From JAPPHY01 sp965247535 (GTDB taxonomy: Bacteria > Chloroflexota > Dehalococcoidia > Lucifugimonadales > UBA2985): DNA of 64,000 nt. Positions 24,859 through 34,359 of the stretch are shown piece by piece. Made by a program: the position numbers and the translations under genes. The stretch is from contig OZ252018.1 in assembly GCA_965247535.1 (NCBI GenBank), positions 1,488,001 through 1,552,000 on the forward strand. The letters run 5' to 3'. The notes below the pieces were generated by a model. That model saw only the letters and a list, made by a program, of their open reading frames with translations. It was not told where the DNA came from and did no database searches. Position 1 is the stretch's first letter; every line of letters begins with the position of its first letter.

Positions 24859-26160
24859 CTCCGATGCCTCGCCTGCGCCTTCCGTGTCTCCGCTCCGCTT
24901 CCGGTACTCGTCCCAGAGCTCGCTGAGCCGGCGGGCAACTTCGCGCTCGTATCCCTGATCGCCCGGCACGTAGTAGCGACGATCCGCGAGCGACGGCGGC
25001 AGGTTGTCCATCGGGGCGAAGTTCCCGGGGTAGTCGTGGGCGTACCGATAGCCCTTGCCGTAGCCCCGCTGCCTCATCAGCGACGTGACGGCGTTGCGCA
25101 GGTGGAGCGGCACCGGGTCGTTGCGGGTCTGCCTTGCGTCCTCACGAGCGCGGTTCAGAGCCGCGTACGCCGAGTTGCTCTTGGGCGCCGTTGCCAAGTA
25201 GACGGTCGCCTCCGCCAGCGGAATCGAGCCCTCCGGCATGCCGATGAAGTGGACGGCCTGCTGGGCAGCAACCGCCACCGGCAGCCCCTGCGGGTCGGCC
25301 ATGCCCACGTCCTCGGCGGCGAGAATGACCAACCGGCGTGCGATGAACAGAGGGTCCTCGCCCGCCTCGATCATGCGGCTCAGCCAGTAGACGGCCGCAT
25401 CCGGGTCCGAGCCTCGTACCGACTTTATGAACGCGGAGATGGTGTCGTAGTGCTGGTCGCCCGACTTGTCGTACAGGATGGAGCGGTGCTGCAGCGCGTC
25501 CTCCACCGTCGCCAGCATGACCAGCCGCTCGCCGCCCTCATCCGCGGCCGTTGCCCACACCGCCAGCTCCAAGGCGTTGAGGGCCGTCCGCGCGTCCCCG
25601 CTGGCCATGACGACGAGGTGATTCATCGCATCGTCTGCCAGCCTTGCTCGCATATCGCCTATCCCGCGTTCGTCGTCCGCAATGGCGCGCGCCACGATGG
25701 CAGCCACGTCCTCATCCGAAAGCGCGTTGAGCGTGAACACCCGGCACCTGGACAGCAGCGGAGCAATCACCTCGAACGAGGGGTTCTCTGTTGTGGCGCC
25801 GATCAGGGTGACGGCGCCCTCCTCGACGTGAGGGAGTATCACGTCCTGTTGCGCCTTGTTGAAGCGGTGAATCTCGTCCACGAACAGGAGCGTTTGGCGG
25901 CCGTGCATGCCGCGGCGCTCCCTGGCAGCGTCAATTAGCTTGCGGAGGTCTGCCACGCCCGCCGTGACCGCGCTCACCGGGTCAAAGTGGGACGCCGTGA
26001 TGCCGGCGATGAGATGCGCCAGCGTGGTCTTGCCGCTTCCCGGCGGCCCCCAAAGGATCATCGAGGGCACGTGGTCGGCCTCTATGCTGCGGCGCAGGAC
26101 GCGGCCCTGTCCAAGGATGTGCTCCTGCCCTGCGAACTCGTCGAAGTCGCGTGGCCGCAT
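24856..26160 (-). CDS. rarA: Replication-associated recombination protein A (RarA/MgsA AAA+ ATPase)
   Basis: RarA acts at stalled replication forks. From ATG 26160 it is 434 aa: Walker A GPPGSGKTTL at about 38-47, Walker B LLFVDEIHRF near 90, sensor IGATTENPSFEV, then the tetramerisation and MgsA C-terminal regions (YPGNFAPMDNLP). The family normally begins with DLFE..RREAL.REAPLAxRMRP. That stretch is encoded in frame upstream as TDLFERRRREALGREAPLAA, but the first codon there is ACG (26223-26221), with GGAGG seven bases before it. No ATG, GTG or TTG exists upstream in frame, so the true start is probably ACG 26223. The annotated ATG is the conservative choice. Confidence 0.94.
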   Translation of the reverse strand: MRPRDFDEFAGQEHILGQGRVLRRSIEADHVPSMILWGPPGSGKTTLAHLIAGITASHFDPVSAVTAGVADLRKLIDAARERRGMHGRQTLLFVDEIHRFNKAQQDVILPHVEEGAVTLIGATTENPSFEVIAPLLSRCRVFTLNALSDEDVAAIVARAIADDERGIGDMRARLADDAMNHLVVMASGDARTALNALELAVWATAADEGGERLVMLATVEDALQHRSILYDKSGDQHYDTISAFIKSVRGSDPDAAVYWLSRMIEAGEDPLFIARRLVILAAEDVGMADPQGLPVAVAAQQAVHFIGMPEGSIPLAEATVYLATAPKSNSAYAALNRAREDARQTRNDPVPLHLRNAVTSLMRQRGYGKGYRYAHDYPGNFAPMDNLPPSLADRRYYVPGDQGYEREVARRLSELWDEYRKRSGDTEGAGEASE

Positions 26161-26275
26161 CCGGGCCGCCAGGGGAGCCTCCCGGCCGAGTGCCTCCCTC
26201 CTGCGCCTCTCGAAGAGGTCCGTTACCTCACCTCCACGCCGACGGCCCGCGCCATCGCCTGCCCTCGCCTCCGCT

Positions 26276-27241
26276 TCACTCTCCGCCGAGCAGGCGTCTT
26301 GGGCCGTTCACGGTCATCTCGCGGATGGCGTCTTCGCTCACGCCCAGCTCTCGCAGCCTCGGCAGCACCCTGCGAATGATGAAGCAGTAGCCGTCCGGGT
26401 TGTGGGCGGGGCGCGCCTCAGCAGCCTCCGGGAGAGCGGGACGCGCTCCGCCGTAGTCGTGCGAAAGTGTTATCTGGTTCGCAAACCCCAGGTCAATCAA
26501 CTGCTTCACGACCTCCGTACGCTGTTCCCAGTTCAGGCCTCCCGCGCGGCCTCCTGGGTAGCGGTCCATCCCCAAGAAGGCACCCTTGCGCATGATGCCA
26601 GTAAGGTATTCGATGTTGTCGGTGTCGTTGCTGTGGCCGATGCACACGCGCCCCAGGTCCACGCCCTCCTCCTCGAAGATGGCAACCTGCAGGTCGCCGG
26701 CCCTGGCCGGGGCTGCCGTGTGCGATATAATGGAAACGCCGGTTGCGATGCAGGCGCGCGCGGCCGCACGCAGGATCAGCTCGTTGGGGCGGGTCAGGCC
26801 GTCGTCCGTAATATGCTCCACGTCCGTGGCCACCTTGATGACGCCGGCCTTGATTCCGGTGCCCTCAATGCCGACCTCTATCTCGCGGATGAAGGCTGCG
26901 GCCAGATTATCCACCGTCGCCCCCAACCCAATGTGGCGAGGTATGTCCCGCCACATGCCCGTGGCAGGTACCATGTGCAGGTTCACCCCGGCCGCCACGT
27001 CCTGGAGCAGCCGCATGTCCCTGCCCAGGTCAAGCGGGGTGACGATGAGGACTGTGCCAACGCCTTCGGCAGCAGCCTCATTGAGGCGCGAGATGCCGCG
27101 AGCCACGTCATCTTCGTGGTCGAAGAGCTCCGGGTATGTGTACGGTACGCCAGCGGAACTCTCTCGAACGTGCTCATGGGTCAGTACGTAGCCGAGGTCG
27201 TTGACGTCCACGGGGCCGCGCATGGTGTTCACACTGGGCAT
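26276..27241 (-). CDS. Phosphotriesterase-family metal-dependent hydrolase
   Basis: The 321-aa TIM-barrel protein has the amidohydrolase ligand set: His22 and His24 in YVLTHEHV, a lysine in IKVATDVEHIT that can be carboxylated to bridge two metals, histidines in SIISHTAAP and CIGHSNDTDN, and Asp in LSHDYGG. Members include phosphotriesterases, lactonases and many enzymes of unknown substrate. The GAGGTATC ribosome-binding site is strong. It lies 53 bp before the proposed ACG start of rarA. Substrate not predictable. Confidence 0.85.
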   Translation of the reverse strand: MPSVNTMRGPVDVNDLGYVLTHEHVRESSAGVPYTYPELFDHEDDVARGISRLNEAAAEGVGTVLIVTPLDLGRDMRLLQDVAAGVNLHMVPATGMWRDIPRHIGLGATVDNLAAAFIREIEVGIEGTGIKAGVIKVATDVEHITDDGLTRPNELILRAAARACIATGVSIISHTAAPARAGDLQVAIFEEEGVDLGRVCIGHSNDTDNIEYLTGIMRKGAFLGMDRYPGGRAGGLNWEQRTEVVKQLIDLGFANQITLSHDYGGARPALPEAAEARPAHNPDGYCFIIRRVLPRLRELGVSEDAIREMTVNGPRRLLGGE

Positions 27242-27304
27242 GATACCTCCTCCGTGCTCTCACGCTTAACGTAGCGTTGACGTTCCCTACCGGCGCATTC
27301 CGGC

Positions 27305-28042
27305 TCAGGGCTCCATCGCCTCCTCGAGGCGCTGTATCTCCCTTTCCACCTCCTGAAGACGGCGGTAGTCCTCCTCCAGGAGCTTGTAGCAGCGCTCCAG
27401 GTATAGCTGGGCCAGCACGGATGCTGCCGGCGTCGGCATGACCGTTGCCCGCACCAGCAGAGGTATGCGGTAGTGCTCCGGCAGAAAGCGGGCCAACGTG
27501 GCGATCTCTTCCTCGATCTCTCGCACCATGCGCCGGTCGGTGCCCTCCGCGGCGAAGCGCAGCTTGCCCGCGAGCTTGGCCAGCTCGCTCAGCTTGTCTC
27601 GCTCGCCCATCAGGTCGTAGATGAGCTCGTTCACCGATTGAGTCGGGAGCGGTGTCCGCGCCTGCATCGAGCGCTCCCACCGGCTGGAGTACTCCTGCTG
27701 CACCTCGCTGACCACCTGTATCAGGTCCATGGGGTCGCTGTCGTCCACCGAGCCGCCGTCGATAAGATCGTCGTCTCTGGCCTCGGCCATGCGCCTGATA
27801 TGGTCCAGGTCGTCGACCTTCTCCGGCATGGGCGGGAAAGCGAAGCCGGCCAGGTCGTGCGTGATCATGTCCTGCATCTTGCCGGCAAACATGGGCGGGA
27901 TGTACTTGCTCACGTCCACCTTGATGGGGAGCGCGATGACATAGGTTGCCAGCACGGTGGCGGGATCAAACTTCCGGCGGAAGAACACCAGCGCGTGTCC
28001 CTTGGGGGTGTCACTCTCGCCGCGCTCGAAGTACAGGTCCAA
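27305..28042 (-). CDS. Conserved-looking protein of unknown function with C-terminal coiled coil
   Basis: A soluble protein of about 245 aa, not recognised. The first half is mixed alpha/beta (KGHALVFFRRKFDPATVLAT, then ALPIKVDVSKYIPPMF). The middle is acidic (DDLIDGGSVDDSDPMDL). The last 30 residues (EEDYRRLQEVEREIQRLEEA) form a coiled coil. I chose TTG 28042 because GGGGAGAGG lies just upstream. ATG 28072 would add ten residues but overlaps a TATAAT box (28076-28071) and lacks a ribosome-binding site. It lies 63 bp before the phosphotriesterase-family gene, probably in the same operon. Confidence 0.7.
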   Translation of the reverse strand: MDLYFERGESDTPKGHALVFFRRKFDPATVLATYVIALPIKVDVSKYIPPMFAGKMQDMITHDLAGFAFPPMPEKVDDLDHIRRMAEARDDDLIDGGSVDDSDPMDLIQVVSEVQQEYSSRWERSMQARTPLPTQSVNELIYDLMGERDKLSELAKLAGKLRFAAEGTDRRMVREIEEEIATLARFLPEHYRIPLLVRATVMPTPAASVLAQLYLERCYKLLEEDYRRLQEVEREIQRLEEAMEP

Positions 28043-28164
28043 GTGCGCCTCTCCCCTCGAATGTTCGCACATTATACTACGAAATGGCTGAGCGTGGCCT
28101 GCCAAAGGGTGTCTGACCCTGCGATGTGATACAATGTACCCGTCGCGGAGGTGGAGCCCTCTAC

Positions 28165-29340
28165 ATGAGCGCAGACATCAGGGAAAAGGTACGCGCACGC
28201 CGGGAGGAGATGGTATCGCTCCGGCGCGATCTTCACGCACACCCGGAGACGGCCTTCCGGGAGGCGCGCACATCCCAACTCGTGGCAGAGCGTCTGTCCG
28301 CTTTCGGCCTGGAGGTGTCCACGGGGGCGGCCGAGACCGGTGTCACTGCCGTGATCGACGGCGCCGCGCCTGGCCCGACGCTAATGCTGCGCGCTGACAT
28401 GGACGCCCTGCCCATCCAGGAGACCTCGGACAGGCCATACTCATCACGGACGCCCGGCGTCATGCACGCATGCGGCCACGACGGGCATACAGCTGCGCTT
28501 GTCACAGTCGCAGGCATCCTCGCAGACCGCAGGCAGAGCCTCCGAGGACGTGTCCTGCTTGTATTCCAGCCTGCCGAGGAGAACATGGGCGGCGCTCGCC
28601 TGATGATCGAGGAAGGCGTCATGGCCGACCCGGCCGTGGACCGGGTGCTGGGCTTTCACCTCTGGAACGGCCTGCCCGTGGGCCAGATAGGCGTCAAGCC
28701 CGGGGCCATATTCGCCGCCGTGGACGAGATCGAACTCGTGGTCAAGGGCACGGGCGGGCACGGCGCCATGCCGCACCAGACCGTTGACCCCATACCCATC
28801 GCTGCGCAGGTCATCAGTGCCTTACAGATCCTGGTCAGCCGTGAGAAACACTACGCAGAGGGCGCCGTGCTCAGCATCGGCCGCATACAGGGGGGAATCG
28901 CGTTCAACATCATCGCCAGCGAGGTCGAGATGAGAGGCACGCTGCGCACATTCGACGAGGGAGTGCGCCGGCAGATCCTTGCTCGCATCCCGGAGGTCAT
29001 GGCGGGCGTCTGCGCCGCCTTCAACGGCACGTTCGAGTTTCGTCACCTACAGGGCTGTCCTGCCGTCGACAACGACCCGGAGGTCGCGGACTTCGTGCGG
29101 CGCGTGGCGACAGAGGTGGTCGGCGAGGCCAACCTTCCCACCGTGGTGCCAAGCACAGTGGGCGACGACATGGCGCTCTTCCAGCTTGAGGCCCCCGGCT
29201 GCTACTTCCTGGTCGGCTCCTCCAACGCCGACGCCGGGCTGGACGCGCCGCACCACAGCTCGACCTTTGACTTCGACGAGGACGCGCTACTGATCGCCGC
29301 CGAGACGCTCGCCAGAGCGTCGCTCGAATACCTGGGCTGA
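28165..29340 (+). CDS. M20-family amidohydrolase (N-acyl-amino-acid/hippurate hydrolase type)
   Basis: The 391-aa product has RRDLHAHPETAF near residue 20, LRADMDALPIQE, MHACGHDGHTA (metal-binding Cys/His/Asp near 101-108), VFQPAEENMGGARLM with the catalytic glutamate, the dimerisation domain insert (GTGGHGAMPHQTVDP), and DAPHHSSTFDFDEDAL at the end. This is the M20D set of aminoacylase, hippuricase and IAA-amino-acid hydrolases. It probably frees amino acids from acylated forms in the cytoplasm. The ATG has GGAG about ten bases upstream. The class V aminotransferase follows on the same strand. Confidence 0.9.
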   Translation: MSADIREKVRARREEMVSLRRDLHAHPETAFREARTSQLVAERLSAFGLEVSTGAAETGVTAVIDGAAPGPTLMLRADMDALPIQETSDRPYSSRTPGVMHACGHDGHTAALVTVAGILADRRQSLRGRVLLVFQPAEENMGGARLMIEEGVMADPAVDRVLGFHLWNGLPVGQIGVKPGAIFAAVDEIELVVKGTGGHGAMPHQTVDPIPIAAQVISALQILVSREKHYAEGAVLSIGRIQGGIAFNIIASEVEMRGTLRTFDEGVRRQILARIPEVMAGVCAAFNGTFEFRHLQGCPAVDNDPEVADFVRRVATEVVGEANLPTVVPSTVGDDMALFQLEAPGCYFLVGSSNADAGLDAPHHSSTFDFDEDALLIAAETLARASLEYLG

Positions 29341-29418
29341 CCCAACCAACGCCAGGGCGAGGCCGTCTATGGACCTCCTCGCCTATCTGAACCTAGCCGG
29401 AGGAGGACAAACCAAACT

Positions 29419-30594
29419 ATGCAGCAACTCACCGAGCCAAGAGATCGCCTTCTACTGGGCCCAGGCCCTAGCAACGTCAACCCCAGGGTCATACGGGCCA
29501 TGACCATGCCGCTCATGGGATACCTGGACCCCACCTTCCTCAAGGTGATGGACGACGTTACGGCTCTGCTCAGGCAGACCTTCCGCACATCCAACGAGCT
29601 GACCCTGGCCGTCTCCGGGACCGGCACGTCCGGCATGGAGGCCGCTCTGGTAAACCTGCTGGAGCCGGGCGATTCCGTCGTGGTCGGAATCAACGGCCTG
29701 TTCGGGGGGCGCTTGGCGGACATCGCCACTAGATGCGGCGCCACCGTAACCACCGTCGCCGCCGAATGGGGACAGACGCTCGACCCGGCCGCGGTGGAGC
29801 AAGCCATGGCCGGCGCGGGGCAGGTCAAGCTGCTGGCAGTCGTTCACGTCGAGACTTCCACGGGCGTGGTGCAGCCACTGCCGCCGCTGGCGGAGATAGC
29901 CCAACGCCACGGCGCGCTCTTCCTCGTGGACGCAGTGACGTCACTCGGCGGCGTGGACCTGCGCGTGGACGAGTGGGGCATCGACGCGTGCTACAGCGCG
30001 ACCCAGAAGTGCGTGGGCGCACCGCCGGGCCTCTCCCCCATCACCCTCAGCCCGCGCGCCGTCGAGACCATTACGGCTCGCAGCACCCCCGTCCAGAGCT
30101 TCTACCTGGACCTGCTGCATCTCCAACGCTACTGGATCACCGACAGGACGTATCACCACACCGCATCCAATCCCATGATCTACGCGCTGAGAGAAGCGCT
30201 GGTCATGGCAATGGAGGAAGGCCTGGAGAACAGGCAACGGCGTCACGAGCGCAATGCGACCGCCCTCAAGGCCGGCCTGGCTGAGTTCGGAATGCGACCG
30301 GTGGCGCCCGAGGGCATTCAGGCCACTCCGCTAACCGCAGCCCTGGTCCCGGAGGGTCTGGACGAGGCAAAGGTCCGCCGGGCCCTGCTGAGCGAGTACG
30401 GAATTGAGATCGGGGGCGGCTTCGGGCCGCTGGCAGGCAAGATATGGCGCATTGGCCTTATGGGCGAGTCCTCGCAGGCCAGCCATGTACTGACGCTGCT
30501 GCACGCGCTCGACACGCTTCTGGTAAGGGAGGGCGTGGAGATTGCCTCCGGCGCTGCGGTGGCGGCGGCGCACAGGGCGCTGGCGGAGGAGTAA
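29419..30594 (+). CDS. Class V aminotransferase (alanine/serine-glyoxylate aminotransferase type)
   Basis: The 391-aa product starts with LLLGPGPSNVNPRVIRAM, the hallmark of alanine-glyoxylate/serine-pyruvate aminotransferases. VSGTGTSGMEAAL, DAVTSLGGVDLRVDEWGID, and the PLP lysine Lys197 in CYSATQKCVGAPPGL are present, then GIEIGGGFGPLAGKIWRIG. Enzymes of this group pass the amino group of alanine or serine to glyoxylate; phosphonate transaminases are related. It lies 78 bp after the amidohydrolase and may form an operon with it. Confidence 0.9.
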   Translation: MQQLTEPRDRLLLGPGPSNVNPRVIRAMTMPLMGYLDPTFLKVMDDVTALLRQTFRTSNELTLAVSGTGTSGMEAALVNLLEPGDSVVVGINGLFGGRLADIATRCGATVTTVAAEWGQTLDPAAVEQAMAGAGQVKLLAVVHVETSTGVVQPLPPLAEIAQRHGALFLVDAVTSLGGVDLRVDEWGIDACYSATQKCVGAPPGLSPITLSPRAVETITARSTPVQSFYLDLLHLQRYWITDRTYHHTASNPMIYALREALVMAMEEGLENRQRRHERNATALKAGLAEFGMRPVAPEGIQATPLTAALVPEGLDEAKVRRALLSEYGIEIGGGFGPLAGKIWRIGLMGESSQASHVLTLLHALDTLLVREGVEIASGAAVAAAHRALAEE

Positions 30595-30652
30595 CCTCTC
30601 GCGGATGGTCTCTCAGGCACTCCGCTGAGCTTCGGGCCGGAGGTGGTGCGCG

Positions 30653-32176
30653 CTAGTTGGCACGTGGCCGGTACTGGATGGCTTCCGCCACGTGCGCTAC
30701 ACCGATCTCGTCTTCGCCGGCCAGGTCGGCGATGGTGCGAGACAGCTTCAAGGTGCGGTGAAACGCCCTCGCAGACAGGTGGAGCTGTTCCATGGCGGCC
30801 CGCGCCAGGCCTTGCGCAGCCTCTTCCAGCTTGCAGTGCTCCCACACCTCGGCAGGTCCCATGTCGGCGTTGGACCGGACGGCAGCCGAGTCCCCGAACC
30901 GCTCCCTCTGCCTACTCCTCGCGTTCTCCACTCGTTCGCGCACCTGCGCCGAGCTCTCCCCTACCTCATCGCCCGTCAGCTTGTCGTACTCCACCCTGGG
31001 CACTTCCACGAAGATGTCGATGCGGTCCAGCAGGGGTCCGGAGATGCGCTTTTGGTACTTGGTGACCATGCCCGCCGAGCAGGTGCACTGGCGCTGCGGA
31101 TCGCCGTAGTAGCCGCAGTAGCAAGGATTCATCGCCCCGACCAGCATGAAGTTTGCGGGAAACGTCACCGAGCCCTGTGCCCTGCTGATCGTGACCACTC
31201 TGTCCTCCAGCGGCTGTCTCAGCACCTCCAGAACGTTGTGGCCGAACTCGGGAAGCTCGTCGAGGAACAGCACGCCCCGATGACTCAGCGTGACCTCGCC
31301 GGGCCTGGGCAGCCTGCCGCCGCCAACGAGGCCGGCATGCGATATGGTGTAGTGAGGAGCGCGAAACGGCCGGTGCGCCACCAAAGGCGTATGGGACGGC
31401 AGGAGCCCGGCCACGCTGTAGATCTTCGTGAGGTCCAGCGACTCGCCGGGGGTCATCGCAGGCAGAATCGATGGCAGGGAGCGAGCCAGCAGCGTCTTGC
31501 CGCTGCCGGGCGGGCCGCTCATGAGCAGGTTGTGTCCGCCGGCCGCGGCCACCTCAAGAGCCCGCTTGGCGTGCTCCTGTCCCCTCACGTAGGCCAGGTC
31601 GCCTCCGACCCAGGTCGGCTCGCTCGCCAGTACATCCTCCTCGGCGCCCGCGTAGGGCGAGATAGCGCTCTGTCCCCGCAGGTGCGCCGCAAGCTCGCCC
31701 AAAGTGCCGGCCGGGAACACGGTGACGCCGTTCAGAAGTGAGGCTTCCCTGGAGTCTGCCGCGGGCACGTACACGTCACCGATGCCCTCGCCTTCCGCGA
31801 GTCCCACCATCGGCAGGACGCCGTTCACGTGCTTGATGCTGCCGTCCAGCGACAACTCACCCAGGAACACGGCGCGGGAGATGTCAGCCGTGACTTGGCC
31901 GGAGCTGGACAGGATGCCAATGGCGATCGAGAGGTCGTAGGACGGGCCGGCCTTCTTGAGATCGGCGGGGGCCAGGTTTACCGTGATGCGGCGCATGGGA
32001 AACTCGAACCCCGAGTTTCGAATCGCCGCTCGCACCCGCTCCTTGGCCTCCTGAACGGCCGTGTCTGGCAATCCCACGATGTTGAACGCGGGCAGGCCGG
32101 GCGCGATATCCACCTCCGCCTCAACCATGGAGCCGTCCAGGCCGATCATGGCGCAAGTAAGGGCCTTGGCAAGCAT
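30653..32176 (-). CDS. comM: ComM/YifB-type Mg-chelatase-like AAA+ helicase
   Basis: ComM promotes branch migration of incoming DNA during natural transformation. The 507-aa product has the N-terminal Lon-like fold (MIGLDGSMVEAEVDIAPGL), then the AAA+ module with Walker A MSGPPGSGKTLLARSLP near 220, Walker B VLFLDELPEF, and the four-cysteine MNPCYCGYYGD/QCTCS cluster typical of the family. The C-terminal helical domain ends SRTIADLAGEDEI. A good promoter lies upstream. Together with comF it hints at competence genes in this genome. Confidence 0.93.
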   Translation of the reverse strand: MLAKALTCAMIGLDGSMVEAEVDIAPGLPAFNIVGLPDTAVQEAKERVRAAIRNSGFEFPMRRITVNLAPADLKKAGPSYDLSIAIGILSSSGQVTADISRAVFLGELSLDGSIKHVNGVLPMVGLAEGEGIGDVYVPAADSREASLLNGVTVFPAGTLGELAAHLRGQSAISPYAGAEEDVLASEPTWVGGDLAYVRGQEHAKRALEVAAAGGHNLLMSGPPGSGKTLLARSLPSILPAMTPGESLDLTKIYSVAGLLPSHTPLVAHRPFRAPHYTISHAGLVGGGRLPRPGEVTLSHRGVLFLDELPEFGHNVLEVLRQPLEDRVVTISRAQGSVTFPANFMLVGAMNPCYCGYYGDPQRQCTCSAGMVTKYQKRISGPLLDRIDIFVEVPRVEYDKLTGDEVGESSAQVRERVENARSRQRERFGDSAAVRSNADMGPAEVWEHCKLEEAAQGLARAAMEQLHLSARAFHRTLKLSRTIADLAGEDEIGVAHVAEAIQYRPRAN

Positions 32177-32209
32177 AAGGAATCTCCCTTTCGAGCGATG
32201 GGTGCGACC

Positions 32210-32238
32210 ATCATAAGTGGCTGCCGACCCGCCGTCAA
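32210..32238 (-). promoter_or_regulatory. Putative sigma-70 promoter of comM
   Basis: On the minus strand TTGACG (32238-32233), 17 bp, TATGAT (32215-32210), about 33 bp before the ATG at 32176. Confidence 0.6.
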
Positions 32239-32290
32239 ACGCGACCCTGATTCAACACCCCACACTCTACGCCATCGACCGCCGGCACAA

Positions 32291-32328
32291 AAGAGGGAAG
32301 GCCGAGGGTAGTTCCCTCGGCCTTCCCT
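32291..32328 (-). terminator. Intrinsic terminator after the dppBC-like genes
   Basis: A perfect 15-bp stem (32294-32308 with 32314-32328) and a 5-nt loop, GC-rich, followed on the minus strand by CTTTTG. It ends the permease operon and isolates comM. Confidence 0.85.
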
Positions 32329-32365
32329 GTATTCTCCGAGTTGGAGACTCTTGCCGGAGTCTGGC

Positions 32366-33268
32366 CTAGGTGCCCCGCAGGCGGGGGTCCAGAACGTCCC
32401 GCAGAGCGTCGCCGAAGAGGTTGAAGCCGTACACGGCCAGGGATATGGCGACGCCCGGGAAGATGGCCATCTGAGGCGCCAGAGCGAAGTACTCTCTGCC
32501 CCTCTGGGACAGCATTCCGCCCCACGTCGGGGTGGTGGGCGGTACGCCCATGCCCAAGAAGCTCAGCGAGGCCTCCGAGATTATGGCGGTGCCCAGACCG
32601 GCGCTTGCGATGATGAGCCAGGGCGCCACACACTGCGGCATAATGTGCTGCAGCATGATCCGCATGTCACCGGCGCCGATGGAGCGAGCTGCCAGAGCGA
32701 ACTCCGACTCCTTGACGGCCAGGGCCTGCGACCGGACTATGCGGTTGGCCCTGGGTATCTGAACAATGCCGATGGCAAGCACCACGTTGTTCACCGAACC
32801 TCCCAGAGCAGCCATGATGGCAAGCGCCAGGATCAGCGTGGGAATGGACATCAAGGCGTCCATGATCCGCTGCATTACCACGTCAACCTTACCACCGTAG
32901 TAGGCGCTGGCCAGTCCCAGCAGTCCTCCGGAACCGGAGCCGAATGCCACTGACAGGATTCCCACGTACAGGGACACGCGGGCGCCGTTCACTATCTGCG
33001 CCCAGATGTCCTGGCCTACGTCATTGGTGCCCATCAGGTACTGAGGGGAAGGAGACAGGAAGTTGTCGCTCAGGTTCCACTCATTAGGGTCTCCGGCGAT
33101 CACTGGAGCCGCCAACGCCAGGACTACCATGAACATGATGATTATGGCGCCTGCAGCTCCCAGCGGCTTCCTACGCAGGAAGGTCACCGACCCCTTGTAC
33201 ATCCGGATTCCCAGCGGCGCCCGATCCCCTCGCCTTAGGACGTCTATTCCTTCTTGCTGTGCCGCCAT
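32366..33268 (-). CDS. Peptide/nickel-type ABC transporter permease (DppC-like)
   Basis: The 300-aa inner-membrane protein has the DppC layout: a cytoplasmic start (PLGIRMYKGSVTFLRRKPLG), first helix at about 35-55, the OppC_N region with LMGTNDVGQDIWAQIVNGAR, five more helices, and the EAA loop ARSIGAGDMRIMLQHIMPQ that contacts the ATPase. The end is DGLRDVLDPRLRG-like. It forms a pair with the upstream permease (53 bp apart). No ATPase gene is adjacent, so ATPases must come from elsewhere. Confidence 0.92.
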   Translation of the reverse strand: MAAQQEGIDVLRRGDRAPLGIRMYKGSVTFLRRKPLGAAGAIIIMFMVVLALAAPVIAGDPNEWNLSDNFLSPSPQYLMGTNDVGQDIWAQIVNGARVSLYVGILSVAFGSGSGGLLGLASAYYGGKVDVVMQRIMDALMSIPTLILALAIMAALGGSVNNVVLAIGIVQIPRANRIVRSQALAVKESEFALAARSIGAGDMRIMLQHIMPQCVAPWLIIASAGLGTAIISEASLSFLGMGVPPTTPTWGGMLSQRGREYFALAPQMAIFPGVAISLAVYGFNLFGDALRDVLDPRLRGT

Positions 33269-33321
33269 TTGCTTTTTCCTCCTTAGCCGCGACGCGTCTC
33301 AAGCTATTGTCAGATACCCCA

Positions 33322-34275
33322 CTAGTCGAACCGGACGCGGGGGTCAAGCCAGCCGTAGCTTAGGTCCACCATCAGGTTGGTTACCACGATCCAGCCGGCG
33401 AAGAACAGAACCAGCGTCTGCACCGCCGGGTAGTCCCACCGGCTCAGGCTATAGACCAAGAACGAGCCCATGCCTGGCAGAAGGAATATGGTCTCCATGA
33501 TGACCGAGCCGCCGACCGTCAGTGCCACGGTTATGCCAATGATGGTCACGACCGGCAGAAGAGCGTTCTTCATTGCGTGCCGGTACACAACCACCACGTA
33601 CCTCAGGCCCTTCGCGTGCGCGGTCCGTATGTAGTCCTGACGAAGGACCTCCAGCATGGTGGACCGCATCATCCTGGCCTTGGTGGCCTGGGACACCCAA
33701 CCCGTCGCAAGCGCCGGCCACAGGAACATGATGAAGTTTCCACGTGGATCTTCGAAGGGTGTCACGTACTCCAGTCTGGGGCTCCAGTTGAAGTACAGGG
33801 TACCGACGAGGATGATCATGGTGCCGGTCCAGAAGCTGGGAATGGATAGACCACCCAGCGACACAATCCGCAGGACGTAGTCGAGCCAGGAGTCCTGCCT
33901 CAGCGCCATGATGACCCCAACCGGAATGCCGAAGAACACGGCCATTGCCACCGTCATAATGGCAAGCTGCAATGTGATTGGCAGTTTCTTCTGGATCTGT
34001 GGCCATATTGGCTTGCTGTCCACCAGGGACTCGCCCCAGTCGAGCCGTACGAAGTCGTACATAAAGATGAAGTACTGCTCGTAGAGAGGCTTGTTAAGGC
34101 CGAGCTGCTCGCGTAGCAGTTCCTCCGTCTCCTGGGAGTAGAATGCGTCCTCTCCGCCGAGTATGACGTCAACGACATCTCCGGGAGCGATTCTCAGGAT
34201 GACGAAGACGATCACCGACACGAGCAGTGCAGTAAGCAATCCCAGAAACAGACGCCTTAGCGTGTACTGTAACAT
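33322..34275 (-). CDS. Peptide/nickel-type ABC transporter permease (DppB-like)
   Basis: The 317-aa permease begins MLQYTLRRLFLGLLTALLVS, has a large external loop (FYSQETEELLREQLGLNKPL), then six helices in total and the EAA loop YIRTAHAKGLRYVVVVYRHA. It ends DLSYGWLDPRVRF, as usual for DppB. AGGAGGGGCC before the ATG is a strong ribosome-binding site. It has its own TTGACA/TATGTT promoter, so it need not be expressed from the binding-protein gene upstream. Confidence 0.93.
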   Translation of the reverse strand: MLQYTLRRLFLGLLTALLVSVIVFVILRIAPGDVVDVILGGEDAFYSQETEELLREQLGLNKPLYEQYFIFMYDFVRLDWGESLVDSKPIWPQIQKKLPITLQLAIMTVAMAVFFGIPVGVIMALRQDSWLDYVLRIVSLGGLSIPSFWTGTMIILVGTLYFNWSPRLEYVTPFEDPRGNFIMFLWPALATGWVSQATKARMMRSTMLEVLRQDYIRTAHAKGLRYVVVVYRHAMKNALLPVVTIIGITVALTVGGSVIMETIFLLPGMGSFLVYSLSRWDYPAVQTLVLFFAGWIVVTNLMVDLSYGWLDPRVRFD

Positions 34276-34359
34276 GGCCCCTCCTAGAATCGATCTGCTT
34301 GTCGCCTGCTATCTGCGAGACTATTCCCCAATGCCTCGCAGAAACTCGATATGCACTTG

